NCBI GenBank assembly: GCA_900470445.1
Contig: UCAU01000006.1
Span: 217,224-281,223, forward strand
Direction of reading: 5' to 3'
Length of the DNA stretch: 64,000 bases
DNA from: Hyphomicrobiales bacterium
GTDB taxonomy: Bacteria; Pseudomonadota; Alphaproteobacteria; Rhizobiales; Devosiaceae
Shown here: piece after piece, positions 19,552-28,207 of the stretch
Position numbering within the stretch: position 1 is the first letter of the stretch
Layout of the letters: each line of letters starts with the position of its first letter
Translations under genes and position numbers: made by a program
The notes under the pieces: model-generated
Seen by the model: only the letters and a program-made list of their open reading frames with translations
Database searches by the model: none
What the model was told of the DNA's origin: nothing

Positions 19552-20571
19552 ATGGCGCGTAAGGCTGTGGCCACCAAGGCCAAGACGCAATCTAACATAC
19601 CTCAGCTGACCAAGGAACAGGAGCTCGAAGCCTATCGCGAGATGCTGCTGATCCGTCGCTTCGAGGAAAAGGCTGGCCAGATGTATGGCATGGGCCTGAT
19701 CGGCGGCTTCTGCCACCTTTATATTGGCCAGGAAGCTGTCGTCACCGGCATCACCATGGCCAGCGAAAAGGGCAAGGACGCCCAGATCACCGGCTATCGC
19801 GACCACGGCCACATGCTGGTCATGGGGCTCGACCCCAAGGGCGTCATGGCTGAGCTGACCGGACGCCAGGGCGGCCTGTCGCGCGGCAAGGGCGGCTCGA
19901 TGCACATGTTCTCCAACGAGCATCGCTTCTATGGCGGCAACGGCATTGTCGGCGCGCAGGCGTCGCTGGGCACGGGCCTCGGCTTTGCCGCCAAGTATAA
20001 GGGCGACGGTTCGGTCTCCATTGCCTATTTCGGCGACGGCGCGGCCAACCAGGGCCAGGTCTATGAGAGCTTCAACATGGCCAAGCTCTGGAACCTGCCG
20101 GTCGTGTTTATCATCGAGAACAACAAATACGCCATGGGCACCTCGATCGAGCGCTCGTCGGCAACCACCGATTTCTCCAAGCGCGGCGCTTCGTTCGACA
20201 TTCCGGGCGAGCAGGTCGACGGCATGGATGTGCGCATGGTCTATGATGCCGCCAAGCGCGCCATCGAGCATGCGCGTTCCGGCAAGGGCCCGTTCATCCT
20301 GGAAATGCTGACCTATCGCTATCGCGGCCATTCGATGTCCGACCCGGCGAAATATCGCACCAAGGACGAAGTGACCAAGTACCGCCAGGAACGCGACCCG
20401 ATCGAGCAGATCAAGGCGCGCCTGCTGGCCGAAGGTTACGCAACCGAAGAATCGCTCAAGGCAACGGAAAACGAAATCCGCGCCATCGTCACCGAAGCCG
20501 CCGATTTTGCGACCAACGATCCCGAGCCGGATGCGTCCGAGCTCTGGACCGACATCACCATTTCAGCCTGA
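19552..20571 (+). CDS. pdhA: pyruvate dehydrogenase E1 component, alpha subunit
   Basis: The 339-aa E1 alpha binds thiamine diphosphate and decarboxylates pyruvate. Motifs are LIRRFEEKAGQMYGMG, the glycine-rich KGGSMHMF segment, the TPP motif FGDGAANQGQVYESFN through IENN, and the phosphorylation-loop region TYRYRGHSMSDPAKYR. The ATG at 19552 begins with a basic, alanine-rich stretch as in other alphaproteobacteria. The stop overlaps the next ORF (TGATG). It forms an alpha2beta2 heterotetramer with PdhB. Confidence 0.97.
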   Translation: MARKAVATKAKTQSNIPQLTKEQELEAYREMLLIRRFEEKAGQMYGMGLIGGFCHLYIGQEAVVTGITMASEKGKDAQITGYRDHGHMLVMGLDPKGVMAELTGRQGGLSRGKGGSMHMFSNEHRFYGGNGIVGAQASLGTGLGFAAKYKGDGSVSIAYFGDGAANQGQVYESFNMAKLWNLPVVFIIENNKYAMGTSIERSSATTDFSKRGASFDIPGEQVDGMDVRMVYDAAKRAIEHARSGKGPFILEMLTYRYRGHSMSDPAKYRTKDEVTKYRQERDPIEQIKARLLAEGYATEESLKATENEIRAIVTEAADFATNDPEPDASELWTDITISA

Positions 20572-20960
20572 TGACCGGCCCTATCGACATTGTCGAGAGT
20601 ATCAACGGCGTCCCCGTGTCCATTACCCATGGGCTGGACGTGGGCACGAGCCCAAACGGGGACATCGAGTATCACTACAACTTTCTCGACTATGTCTTCG
20701 GGGCGGACGAGCAGACGATCTTCGCGCGCAGCTATCTCGGCGATGACCGGGCCGATGTCCGCTCCTATACGCGCGACCTCGACACCTGGCCGCTGGCACT
20801 GCGCGCACTGATCTATCTGCAGCTCCGCTATCGCGACCTGACCGTGCTGATGGCCAATGGCTACGAGCCCTTGCCCAAGGCGCTGGCCAAGCGCGTGGAG
20901 GAGGGCGTGGCCCAATTCCTCGCGGCGTCGGTTATCGATCGTGGCGGGAGGCCGGCATGA
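20571..20960 (+). CDS. uncharacterised protein between pdhA and pdhB
   Basis: A 129-aa soluble, acidic protein that I do not recognise. It has no signal peptide or membrane helix. The middle is aromatic and acidic (DIEYHYNFLDYVFGADEQ), followed by a likely helical tail (LRALIYLQLRYRDLTVLM). The start overlaps the pdhA stop (TGATG) and the stop overlaps the next ORF (ATGA), so it is translated with the PDH subunits. Codon use and GC match its neighbours, which suggests a resident gene of the operon. A role with the PDH complex is inference from position only. Confidence 0.75.
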   Translation: MTGPIDIVESINGVPVSITHGLDVGTSPNGDIEYHYNFLDYVFGADEQTIFARSYLGDDRADVRSYTRDLDTWPLALRALIYLQLRYRDLTVLMANGYEPLPKALAKRVEEGVAQFLAASVIDRGGRPA

Positions 20961-21325
20961 GTATCCTGCTCGGTGTCATCATGCTGTTTGCCATCCTGTC
21001 GGCGGTCGTGGCCGTCGTCCAGGCTATGGCAATCACTCGCCTGGCGCCCGCCAGTGAGCAGATCGGCTCGTTCTTTCCGCTCGGCTGGTGGAAGTTCAGC
21101 AAGCTCGACGCCAAGGCCGGCCCGCAAGCGGCTGCGCCGCTGGCGATCTACAAGCGCGCGGTCATCGCCTTCCTGATCTTTCTGGTGCTTGGCCTGGTGC
21201 TGAGCGGTTGGTCCGCCAATCGCCCGGCGCAGGCAGAGAGCACCACTGCCTTTATCCAATCCAATCCTGAAATTCCTGCCCGCCGCGTGGCCGCGATGCC
21301 CGGCGCCCCCTCGCTGGAGAGTTAA
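20957..21325 (+). CDS. small two-helix membrane protein in pdh operon
   Basis: A 122-aa protein with two hydrophobic helices (about residues 3-25, LLGVIMLFAILSAVVAVVQA, and 69-87, AVIAFLIFLVLGLVLSGW). Between them is a loop with SFFPLGWWKFSKLDAK, and the C-terminal tail is Ala/Pro-rich. I know no named family. It overlaps the previous ORF by 4 bp and ends immediately before the pdhB ATG. It could anchor something at the membrane, but that is speculation. Confidence 0.7.
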   Translation: MSILLGVIMLFAILSAVVAVVQAMAITRLAPASEQIGSFFPLGWWKFSKLDAKAGPQAAAPLAIYKRAVIAFLIFLVLGLVLSGWSANRPAQAESTTAFIQSNPEIPARRVAAMPGAPSLES

Positions 21326-22714
21326 ATGCCCCAAATTCTGATGCCTGCGCTGTCGCCCACCATGGAAGAGGGCAAACTGTCCAAGTGGCTGGTCAAGGTC
21401 GGTGACAGTGTCAAATCCGGCGACGTGCTGGCCGAAATCGAAACCGACAAGGCAACGATGGAAGTCGAGTCGGTCGATGAAGGCGTGGTCAAGGAATTGC
21501 TGATCGCCGAAGGCACGGACGCGGTGAAGGTCAATACGCCCATCGCGCTGATCCTGGCGGAAGGCGAAACCGCCGATGCGGCGCCTGCCGCGCAGACCGC
21601 GCCGGAGCCGGCTGAGGCACCCGTGGTTCCAGCTGAAAAGGCGGCCGAGGCTGCACCCGCTGCTGCCACGGTTCCGGCCGCGCCAAAGTTTGAAGCCCAG
21701 AGCGATCCCGATCTGCCCGAAGGCGTCGAAATGGTCGAGATGACCGTGCGCCAAGCGCTGAACGAGGCCATGGCCGAGGAACTGCGTCGCGACAAGGACG
21801 TCTTCGTGATGGGCGAGGAAGTCGCCGAATACCAGGGCGCCTACAAGATCACGCAGAACCTGCTGCAGGAATTCGGCCCCGAGCGCATCATCGATACCCC
21901 GATCACCGAGCACGGCTTTGCCGGTCTCGCCGTCGGTGCAGCCTTTGCTGGCCTCAAGCCGATCGTCGAATTCATGACCTGGAACTTTGCCATGCAGGCA
22001 ATCGACCAGATCATTAACTCGGCTGCAAAGCAGCTCTATATGTCGGGCGGCCAGGTTACCGCGCCCATGGTGTTCCGCGGCCCGAACGGCGTTGCGTCGC
22101 GCGTTGGCGCCCAGCACAGCCAGGACTATTCGGCCTGGTATAGCCACGTTCCCGGCCTCACCGTCATCGCGCCCTATAGTGCCGCCGACGCCAAGGGCCT
22201 GCTCAAGGCTGCAATTCGTTCGCCCAACCCGGTCGTCTTTCTCGAAAACGAAATTCTCTACGGCTCCACGGGCCTGGTCCCCAAGGTCGATGATTTCGTG
22301 CTGCCGATCGGCAAGGCCCGCATTGCCCGCAAGGGTGCGGACGTCACCATCGTCTCGTTCTCGATGGGCATGCGTTATGCCACCCAGGCCACGGAAAAGC
22401 TGGTCGCGGCGGGCGTCGATGTCGAACTGATCGATCTGCGCACGCTGCGCCCGCTCGACAGCGATACCGTGATCGAGTCGGTCAAAAAGACCGGGCGCCT
22501 CGTAACGGTGGAAGAGGGCTGGCCGCACGGCGGCATCGGCGCCGAGATTTCGGCCCGCGTCATGGAACAGGCCTTCGATTATCTCGACGCCCCGGTCATG
22601 CGCGTGACGGGCAAGGATGTTCCAATGCCCTACGCCGCCAATCTCGAAAAGCTGGCGCTGCCGAATGTCGATGAAGTCATCGCGGCGGTCAATGCCGTAA
22701 CGTACCGCTCGTAG
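21326..22714 (+). CDS. pdhB: pyruvate dehydrogenase E1 beta subunit with N-terminal lipoyl domain
   Basis: A 462-aa E1 beta. Residues 1-78 are a lipoyl domain ([16 protein letters not shown]; lipoyl Lys in [12 protein letters not shown]), then an Ala/Pro-rich linker to about residue 125, then the transketolase-like beta domain ([51 protein letters not shown]). A lipoylated E1 beta is a known feature of many alphaproteobacteria and is absent from E. coli. The ATG lies directly after the upstream stop. Lipoylation would depend on the lipA product encoded downstream. Confidence 0.97.
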   Translation: MPQILMPALSPTMEEGKLSKWLVKVGDSVKSGDVLAEIETDKATMEVESVDEGVVKELLIAEGTDAVKVNTPIALILAEGETADAAPAAQTAPEPAEAPVVPAEKAAEAAPAAATVPAAPKFEAQSDPDLPEGVEMVEMTVRQALNEAMAEELRRDKDVFVMGEEVAEYQGAYKITQNLLQEFGPERIIDTPITEHGFAGLAVGAAFAGLKPIVEFMTWNFAMQAIDQIINSAAKQLYMSGGQVTAPMVFRGPNGVASRVGAQHSQDYSAWYSHVPGLTVIAPYSAADAKGLLKAAIRSPNPVVFLENEILYGSTGLVPKVDDFVLPIGKARIARKGADVTIVSFSMGMRYATQATEKLVAAGVDVELIDLRTLRPLDSDTVIESVKKTGRLVTVEEGWPHGGIGAEISARVMEQAFDYLDAPVMRVTGKDVPMPYAANLEKLALPNVDEVIAAVNAVTYRS

Positions 22715-22719
22715 TTCAA

Positions 22720-23223
22720 ATGGAGAAGGATCGTCAGCAGCAGGCGGTTCATGTAGTCGGACTAGAGGCCTTGGAGTGGCAACTGGAACGCAGTTTAGGA
22801 ATTGCGAAAAGTGCCGAACGACAGGCTACCATTGCGATCCTGTTTTATCTTTGGCTTTGCAGCCTTTCCATAGTTGCCAATCTAAGCGTGACGAACAAAT
22901 TTGATGTGAACTTCCTCTGGGTGAATTTTGAACTCGTGAACGGCGCTCTAATTAGAGGCTTGGCATTTGGAGGCGCGTGCATCGCGTTGGTTTCATACTT
23001 CTTCCTGTCAAATGTGCAGGGAGCGCAACAAAGATCGCTCGGCTTTTTTGCTGAGAACGGGTCGAAAAAAGTTATCGCGTTACTCGCCCATGCTGAATGG
23101 ATGCGTTCACGCGAGAAGTGGATGTACACCGTGTTTCCCTTCCTGGGGATCGCGATGATGGTTGGAATTTTTGCGATGTTTGGCATCGCCGCAGTGACAT
23201 TGGTAATGTCACTACGTTCGTGA
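22720..23223 (+). CDS. lower-GC membrane protein inserted between pdhB and pdhC
   Basis: A 167-aa protein with about three membrane helices (IAILFYLWLCSLSIVANL, GLAFGGACIALVSYFFL, FPFLGIAMMVGIFAMFGIAA) and a helical, charged N-terminus (ALEWQLERSLGIAKSAERQ). I recognise no family. The DNA is clearly less GC-rich than the flanking E1 beta and E2 genes: 54 of 120 bases (45 percent) at 22801-22920 against 60 percent in the pdhB line at 22561. Codon use follows this. It starts 5 bp after pdhB without a good ribosome-binding site. It looks like a later insertion into a conserved operon. Confidence 0.7.
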   Translation: MEKDRQQQAVHVVGLEALEWQLERSLGIAKSAERQATIAILFYLWLCSLSIVANLSVTNKFDVNFLWVNFELVNGALIRGLAFGGACIALVSYFFLSNVQGAQQRSLGFFAENGSKKVIALLAHAEWMRSREKWMYTVFPFLGIAMMVGIFAMFGIAAVTLVMSLRS

Positions 23224-23240
23224 GAGACGGAGACTAAGTA

Positions 23241-24614
23241 ATGCCGATTGAAATCACCATGCCGGCGCTCTCTCCCACGATGGAAGAGGGCAAGCTTGCC
23301 AAATGGCACGTCAAGGAGGGCGACAGCGTCTCCTCCGGTGACGTGATCGCCGAAATCGAAACCGACAAGGCCACGATGGAAGTTGAGGCCGTTGACGAGG
23401 GCAAGATCGGCAAGATCATGGTTGCCGAGGGCACCGATAATGTGAAGGTCAACGCGGTCATTGCCGTGTTGCTGCAGGAAGGCGAGGACGCCAGCGCCAT
23501 CGCGGCAGGGGGCAGCAAGCCCGCCGAGGCCCCGAAGGCGGAAGCGCCCAAGGCTGACGCTCCAAAAGCCGATGCCGGCACGGTGATGCGCGCGGACGCT
23601 GCAACACAGACCGCGCCGACCTCCAAGGCCGACCCGGCGCCGGTTGCCAATTCAGGCTCCAGCGCCCCAGCCAAGGCTGAAGGCGGCAAGGTGTTTGCTT
23701 CGCCACTCGCCCGGCGCCTCGCCAAGGAAGCCGGGATCGATGTGTCGGCCATTGCCGGCTCCGGTCCCAAGGGCCGTGTCGTCAAGTCGGACGTCGAGGC
23801 CGCCAAGTCGGGCAAGGGCGCAACCAAGCCTGCTGCTGCGACGGCGTCGGCCGGTGCGGCTCCTGCGACCGGCATGAGCAAGAACCAGGTCATCGCGCTC
23901 TACGAAGAAGGCAGCTACGAGCTCGTGCCTAACGATGGCATGCGCAAGGTTGTGGCAGCGCGCCTCACCGAATCCAAGCAGACGGTGCCGCATTTCTACC
24001 TGACGCTCGATTGCAAGATCGATGCGCTGCTGGCGGCTCGCGAGCAGATCAATGCCTCGGCGCCCAAGAGCAAGGAGGGCAAGCCGGCCTTCAAGCTCTC
24101 GGTCAATGACTTCGTGATGAAGGCCTGGGCCGTGGCCTTGCAGCGCGTGCCCGCGGCCAATGCCACCTGGGCGGGGGACTCGATCCTCTACCACAAGCGC
24201 AGCGACGTAGCGGTTGCCGTGTCGGTGCCGGGCGGGCTGTTCACGCCCGTGGTCAAATCCTGCGATACCAAGACGCTTCGCGAAATCTCCGAAGAGGTCA
24301 AGGATCTGGCCGGCCGCGCCCGCAACAAGAAGCTGGCTCCGCATGAATATCAGGGCGGCGCTTCCTCGGTGTCCAACCTGGGCATGTTCGGCATCAAGGA
24401 ATTTGCCGCGGTGATCAATCCGCCGCATGGCACGATCCTGGCGGTCGGCGTTGGTGAGGAACGCGTCTATCCCGAAAACGGGCAGATCAAGATCGGCCAG
24501 TTCATGACCGTCACGCTCTCCTGCGATCACCGCGCCGTCGATGGCGCGCTGGGCGCCGAAGTGCTGGGCGTGTTCAAGGGCCTGATCGAAAATCCCGTGA
24601 TGATGCTGGCCTAA
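23241..24614 (+). CDS. pdhC: dihydrolipoamide acetyltransferase (PDH E2)
   Basis: The 457-aa E2 forms the PDH core and passes the acetyl group to CoA. Order: lipoyl domain (1-78, lipoyl Lys in [12 protein letters not shown]), a long Ala/Lys/Pro linker, peripheral subunit-binding domain (about 153-187, ASPLARRLAKEAGIDV with GSGPKGRVVKSDV), second linker, and catalytic domain from about 215 to the end with the active-site SCDHRAVDGALGA. GGAG lies upstream of the ATG. Only one lipoyl domain is on E2; the second is carried by E1 beta. Confidence 0.97.
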   Translation: MPIEITMPALSPTMEEGKLAKWHVKEGDSVSSGDVIAEIETDKATMEVEAVDEGKIGKIMVAEGTDNVKVNAVIAVLLQEGEDASAIAAGGSKPAEAPKAEAPKADAPKADAGTVMRADAATQTAPTSKADPAPVANSGSSAPAKAEGGKVFASPLARRLAKEAGIDVSAIAGSGPKGRVVKSDVEAAKSGKGATKPAAATASAGAAPATGMSKNQVIALYEEGSYELVPNDGMRKVVAARLTESKQTVPHFYLTLDCKIDALLAAREQINASAPKSKEGKPAFKLSVNDFVMKAWAVALQRVPAANATWAGDSILYHKRSDVAVAVSVPGGLFTPVVKSCDTKTLREISEEVKDLAGRARNKKLAPHEYQGGASSVSNLGMFGIKEFAAVINPPHGTILAVGVGEERVYPENGQIKIGQFMTVTLSCDHRAVDGALGAEVLGVFKGLIENPVMMLA

Positions 24615-24626
24615 GGGGCAGGGCGC

Positions 24627-25277
24627 ATGAAAACCATCCTGGCCTATGGCGACAGCCTGACCTACGGCGCCAATCCGCAGCCTAATGGGCCGCGGCATGC
24701 CTATGAAGATCGCTGGCCGAGTGTGCTTGAGCAAGGCCTGGGCGGCAAGGCTCGGGTGATTGCCGAAGGGTTGGGCGGCCGCACGACGGCTTCGGATGAT
24801 TGGTATGCCGCTGCCGATCGCAATGGGGCGCGCATCCTGCCGACCCTGCTCGACAGCCATTCGCCGCTCGATCTGGTCATCATCATGCTGGGCACGAATG
24901 ACCTCAAGCCCGCCGTCTGCGGTTCGGCTCTCGAGGCTTCGTTTGGCCTGCGCCGTCTGGTGCAGATCATTCGGGGGCAGGCGGCGGGCAAGGGCGAAAC
25001 CGCGCCCCAGATTATTCTCGTTGCGCCACCGCTGATCTGCGACAGCGACAATGCCGACATGCTTGGCCATTTCGGTGGGTTGCAACATGGACTCGAGCAA
25101 TCGAGCCAGTTTGCCGCTCACTATGCGCGCCGCGCGCAGGAGTGGAATACCGGCTTCTTCGACGCGTCCACGGTGGCCAAGGCCGACCCGGCTGACGGCG
25201 TTCATCTCGATGCGGCCAATACCCGCGCCATCGGCGTCGGGCTCGTGCCTGTCGTCAAATCCATGCTCGGCCTCTAG
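24627..25277 (+). CDS. SGNH/GDSL-family hydrolase
   Basis: A 216-aa cytosolic hydrolase with the SGNH blocks: catalytic Ser in AYGDSLTYGANP (block I), Gly in the GRTT segment, Asn in MLGTNDLKP (block III) and the Asp/His pair in DGVHLDAANT (block V). It resembles arylesterase/acyl-CoA thioesterase-type enzymes. There is no signal peptide. It lies between E2 and E3 genes, 12 bp after pdhC. The substrate is not known; an ester or thioester connected with acetyl metabolism is only a guess from context. Confidence 0.85.
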   Translation: MKTILAYGDSLTYGANPQPNGPRHAYEDRWPSVLEQGLGGKARVIAEGLGGRTTASDDWYAAADRNGARILPTLLDSHSPLDLVIIMLGTNDLKPAVCGSALEASFGLRRLVQIIRGQAAGKGETAPQIILVAPPLICDSDNADMLGHFGGLQHGLEQSSQFAAHYARRAQEWNTGFFDASTVAKADPADGVHLDAANTRAIGVGLVPVVKSMLGL

Positions 25278-25297
25278 GCCAAACTCTGGAGGCCAAA

Positions 25298-26737
25298 ATG
25301 GCTGACCAATACGATCTTCTCGTCATCGGTGCCGGTCCGGGCGGCTATGTCGCCGCCATTCGCGGTGCGCAGCTCGGCATGAAGGTGGGCATTATCGAGC
25401 GCGAGCATATGGCTGGCATCTGCTCGAACTGGGGCTGCATACCCACCAAGGCGCTGCTGCGCTCGGCCGAAATCTACGGCCATATGAGCCACGCCAAGGA
25501 TTACGGCCTGACGGTCGAGAAATTCGGCGTCGATATCGATGGCGTGGTGAAGCGTTCCCGCGCCATTGCCGCGCAGATGAACAATGGCGTCCAGTTCCTC
25601 ATGAAGAAGAACAAGGTCGACATCATCTGGGGCGAAGCGGTCATCACCAAGCCCGGCGAAGTCAAGGTCGCCCCGACCAAGAAGGCCATCGTGCAGCCGC
25701 AGGGGCCCGTGCCCAAGAATGCGCTGGGCGAGGGCACGTACAAGGCAAAAAATATTATCATCGCCACTGGCGCGCGCCCGCGCGTGCTGCCCGGCATCGA
25801 GCCGGATGGCGACAAGATCTGGACCTATTTCGAGGCGATGAAACCGGCCGCCATGCCCAAGTCGTTGGTGGTGATGGGCTCGGGCGCCATCGGCGTCGAA
25901 TTTGCCTCGTTCTACCGCTCGATGGGCGCCGAAGTGACCATTATCGAGCTGCTGCCGCAGATCATGCCGGTGGAAGATGCCGAGATTTCCGGCCTTGCTC
26001 GCAAGCGGCTGGAAAAGCGCGGCATCAAGATCCTGACCGATGCCAAGGTCGCCAAGGTCGAAAAGACCAAGGATGGTGTGATCGCCCATGTCGAGCTGAA
26101 ATCCGGCGGGAAGCAGCAGATCGCGGGCGACAAGCTGATCTCGGCTGTCGGCGTGCAGTGCAATATCGAAGGACTGGGGCTTGAGACCGTCGGGGTCAAG
26201 ACCGAGCGCGGCGCTATTGTCATCGATGGCTACGGCAAGACCAATGTGGACGGCATCTGGGCCATTGGCGACGTCGCCGGCCCGCCCATGCTGGCGCACA
26301 AGGCCGAGCATGAGGCGGTGATCACCGTCGAAAAGATTGCGGGCCTCAAGGTGCATGGCCTCGACAAGCTCAAGGTGCCGGGCTGCACTTATTGCGAGCC
26401 GCAGGTGGCCAGCGTCGGGCTGACCGAAGCCAAGGCCAAGGAATTGGGTCGCGAGATCAAGGTTGGCCGCTTCCCCTTCGTCGGTAACGGCAAGGCGATT
26501 GCCTTGGGCGAGCCCGATGGGCTGGTCAAAACCATTTTCGACGCCAAGACCGGGGAACTTCTGGGTGCGCACATGATTGGTGCCGAAGTCACCGAACTGA
26601 TACAGGGCTTCGTCATCGCGATGAACCTGGAGACGACCGAGGAAGAACTGATCCACACCATCTTCCCGCACCCGACCCTGAGCGAGACGATGAAGGAAAG
26701 CGTTCTGGACGCCTATGGTCGCGCGCTGAACATCTAG
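25298..26737 (+). CDS. lpdA: dihydrolipoyl dehydrogenase (PDH E3)
   Basis: The 479-aa flavoprotein reoxidises dihydrolipoamide with NAD. Motifs are the FAD-binding VIGAGPGGYVAAIRGAQ at the N-terminus, the redox disulfide CSNWGC in GICSNWGCIPTKALL, NAD-binding VMGSGAIGVEFASFY near residue 190, AIGDVAGPPMLAHKA, and the catalytic-base segment HTIFPHPTLSET at the C-terminus. GGAGG precedes the ATG. It closes the PDH operon and probably serves this complex rather than the 2-oxoglutarate complex. Confidence 0.97.
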   Translation: MADQYDLLVIGAGPGGYVAAIRGAQLGMKVGIIEREHMAGICSNWGCIPTKALLRSAEIYGHMSHAKDYGLTVEKFGVDIDGVVKRSRAIAAQMNNGVQFLMKKNKVDIIWGEAVITKPGEVKVAPTKKAIVQPQGPVPKNALGEGTYKAKNIIIATGARPRVLPGIEPDGDKIWTYFEAMKPAAMPKSLVVMGSGAIGVEFASFYRSMGAEVTIIELLPQIMPVEDAEISGLARKRLEKRGIKILTDAKVAKVEKTKDGVIAHVELKSGGKQQIAGDKLISAVGVQCNIEGLGLETVGVKTERGAIVIDGYGKTNVDGIWAIGDVAGPPMLAHKAEHEAVITVEKIAGLKVHGLDKLKVPGCTYCEPQVASVGLTEAKAKELGREIKVGRFPFVGNGKAIALGEPDGLVKTIFDAKTGELLGAHMIGAEVTELIQGFVIAMNLETTEEELIHTIFPHPTLSETMKESVLDAYGRALNI

Positions 26738-26828
26738 CGCGCAACTGTTCACCGCCGTTGCCACGACCTCGCCCTGCTACGTGTGCAGGGTGGGGCGCAA
26801 CAGCAACGGAATTGAAGGAGTTATCCAC

Positions 26829-27869
26829 ATGGTCAAAGCCATCCAAGTCGGCCTCGGACACTGGGGATTCAGCTGGACCAAGGAAGTTATCCCCAAAGTT
26901 CCCAGCATTCACATGGTGGGCTATGTCGATTCCAATCCGGACGCGGTCAAGCGCGTACAGAGCGAACTGGGCATTGAGGAAAAGCGCTGCTTCCTGAGCC
27001 TTGATGAGGCGGCCAAGGGTGTCGAAGCCGATCTCGCCATCTGCACGCTGCGCACCGAGGCACATTATCCGGTGGTCAAGCGGTGCCTCGAGCTAGGCTT
27101 CAATGTCCTCGTCGAAAAGCCCTTCGCCTCGACCATTGCGCAGGCCAAGGAACTGGTGGATCTCGCCAAGGCCAGTGGCCGGGTGCTGATGGTCAGCCAG
27201 AATTACCGCTTCCAGCCCGCGCCCATTGCTGCGGCAGAGCTGATCGGCGCGCAGAAGTTCGGGCCGGTGAACCTGGTCTCCATCGATTTCCGCCGCCACG
27301 CGCCGAGCCAGGGCTACCGCTATTGGGACATGCCCGATCCGCTGCTGGCCGATATGTCGATCCACCATTTCGACCTGATGCGCATGGTGCTGAGCGACGA
27401 GCCAAAGCGCGGTTCCTGCCGCACCTGGAATCCGGCGGCCAGCCCGTTCGGTCACCACCCGATCGGCGTGGCGACGCTGGAATTCGAGAAGGGTACTATC
27501 GTTTCCTATCGCGGCAGCTGGATGAGCAGCGGCCCGGTAACGCCATGGGCGGGCGAATGGACCATGGATTGCTCGGAAGGCGAGATCATCTGGTCCTCGC
27601 GCGATCATTTCATGGGCAAGGCCGGCCCCGACCGGCTTAGCCTGCGTGAGCGCGACAAGGAAGCCGTTCCTGTCTCACTGGCGCCCGTCGAATTCACCGA
27701 CCGTACCGGCACATTGGCGGCCATCGCCAAGGTGATCGAGTCCGGCTCGGTTCCTGCCCGGTTCAGTTCGGGTGAGGACAATCTGCATTCGCTTGCCTTG
27801 GTGCAGGCCACTATCACTTCCGCCGCCCGGGGCGGCGAATGGGTCGATATAGCGGAGATCATGCAATGA
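26829..27869 (+). CDS. Gfo/Idh/MocA-family oxidoreductase
   Basis: A 346-aa NAD(P)-dependent oxidoreductase of the glucose-fructose oxidoreductase/inositol dehydrogenase type. The Rossmann motif is IQVGLGHWGFSW, EKPFAS near residue 95 matches the family EKP motif, and a downstream catalytic-type segment reads SIHHFDLMRMVL. AAGGAG lies 8 bases before the ATG at 26829. Substrates in this family are usually sugars or polyols, and nothing here identifies one. It is separate from the PDH operon by 91 bp and overlaps the next gene by 4 bp. Confidence 0.85.
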   Translation: MVKAIQVGLGHWGFSWTKEVIPKVPSIHMVGYVDSNPDAVKRVQSELGIEEKRCFLSLDEAAKGVEADLAICTLRTEAHYPVVKRCLELGFNVLVEKPFASTIAQAKELVDLAKASGRVLMVSQNYRFQPAPIAAAELIGAQKFGPVNLVSIDFRRHAPSQGYRYWDMPDPLLADMSIHHFDLMRMVLSDEPKRGSCRTWNPAASPFGHHPIGVATLEFEKGTIVSYRGSWMSSGPVTPWAGEWTMDCSEGEIIWSSRDHFMGKAGPDRLSLRERDKEAVPVSLAPVEFTDRTGTLAAIAKVIESGSVPARFSSGEDNLHSLALVQATITSAARGGEWVDIAEIMQ

Positions 27870-28123
27870 GCGTCGGAATGCAGGAACTACTGATCTTTCT
27901 GGCCATCGGCCTGGTCGCAGGCTGGCTTGCCGGACTGCTGCTCGGCGGCGGTGGGTTGTTGCGCAACCTGATCGTGGGTGTCATCGGCGCCTTTGTCGGG
28001 GGCTGGCTGCTGTCGGTGGCCAATATTTCACTGCCCATCGGCAATGTACTGGTGAGCCAGATCATTACCGCAACGATTGGCGCTATCGTCGTCATCGTCG
28101 TGGCGCGGGTTGTCGCCAAGTAG
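27866..28123 (+). CDS. GlsB/YeaQ/YmgE-family small membrane protein
   Basis: An 85-aa, very hydrophobic protein with three helices and the glycine-rich pattern GLVAGWLAGLLLGGGG, then VGVIGAFVGGWLL, then IITATIGAIVVIVVARV. This is the transglycosylase-associated (YeaQ/YmgE) family, often called stress-response membrane proteins, of unknown biochemical role. The ATG at 27866 overlaps the stop of the upstream oxidoreductase gene (ATGA). An earlier in-frame ATG at 27839 is possible but would overlap more. Confidence 0.85.
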   Translation: MSVGMQELLIFLAIGLVAGWLAGLLLGGGGLLRNLIVGVIGAFVGGWLLSVANISLPIGNVLVSQIITATIGAIVVIVVARVVAK

Positions 28124-28207
28124 GGGCAGCCCATCATAAAGACCGGGTTGAACCGGCAGCCTTTGGGAGCGATATAACGGGCACGCTCTGCCCAGTCAGG
28201 ACCAAAA

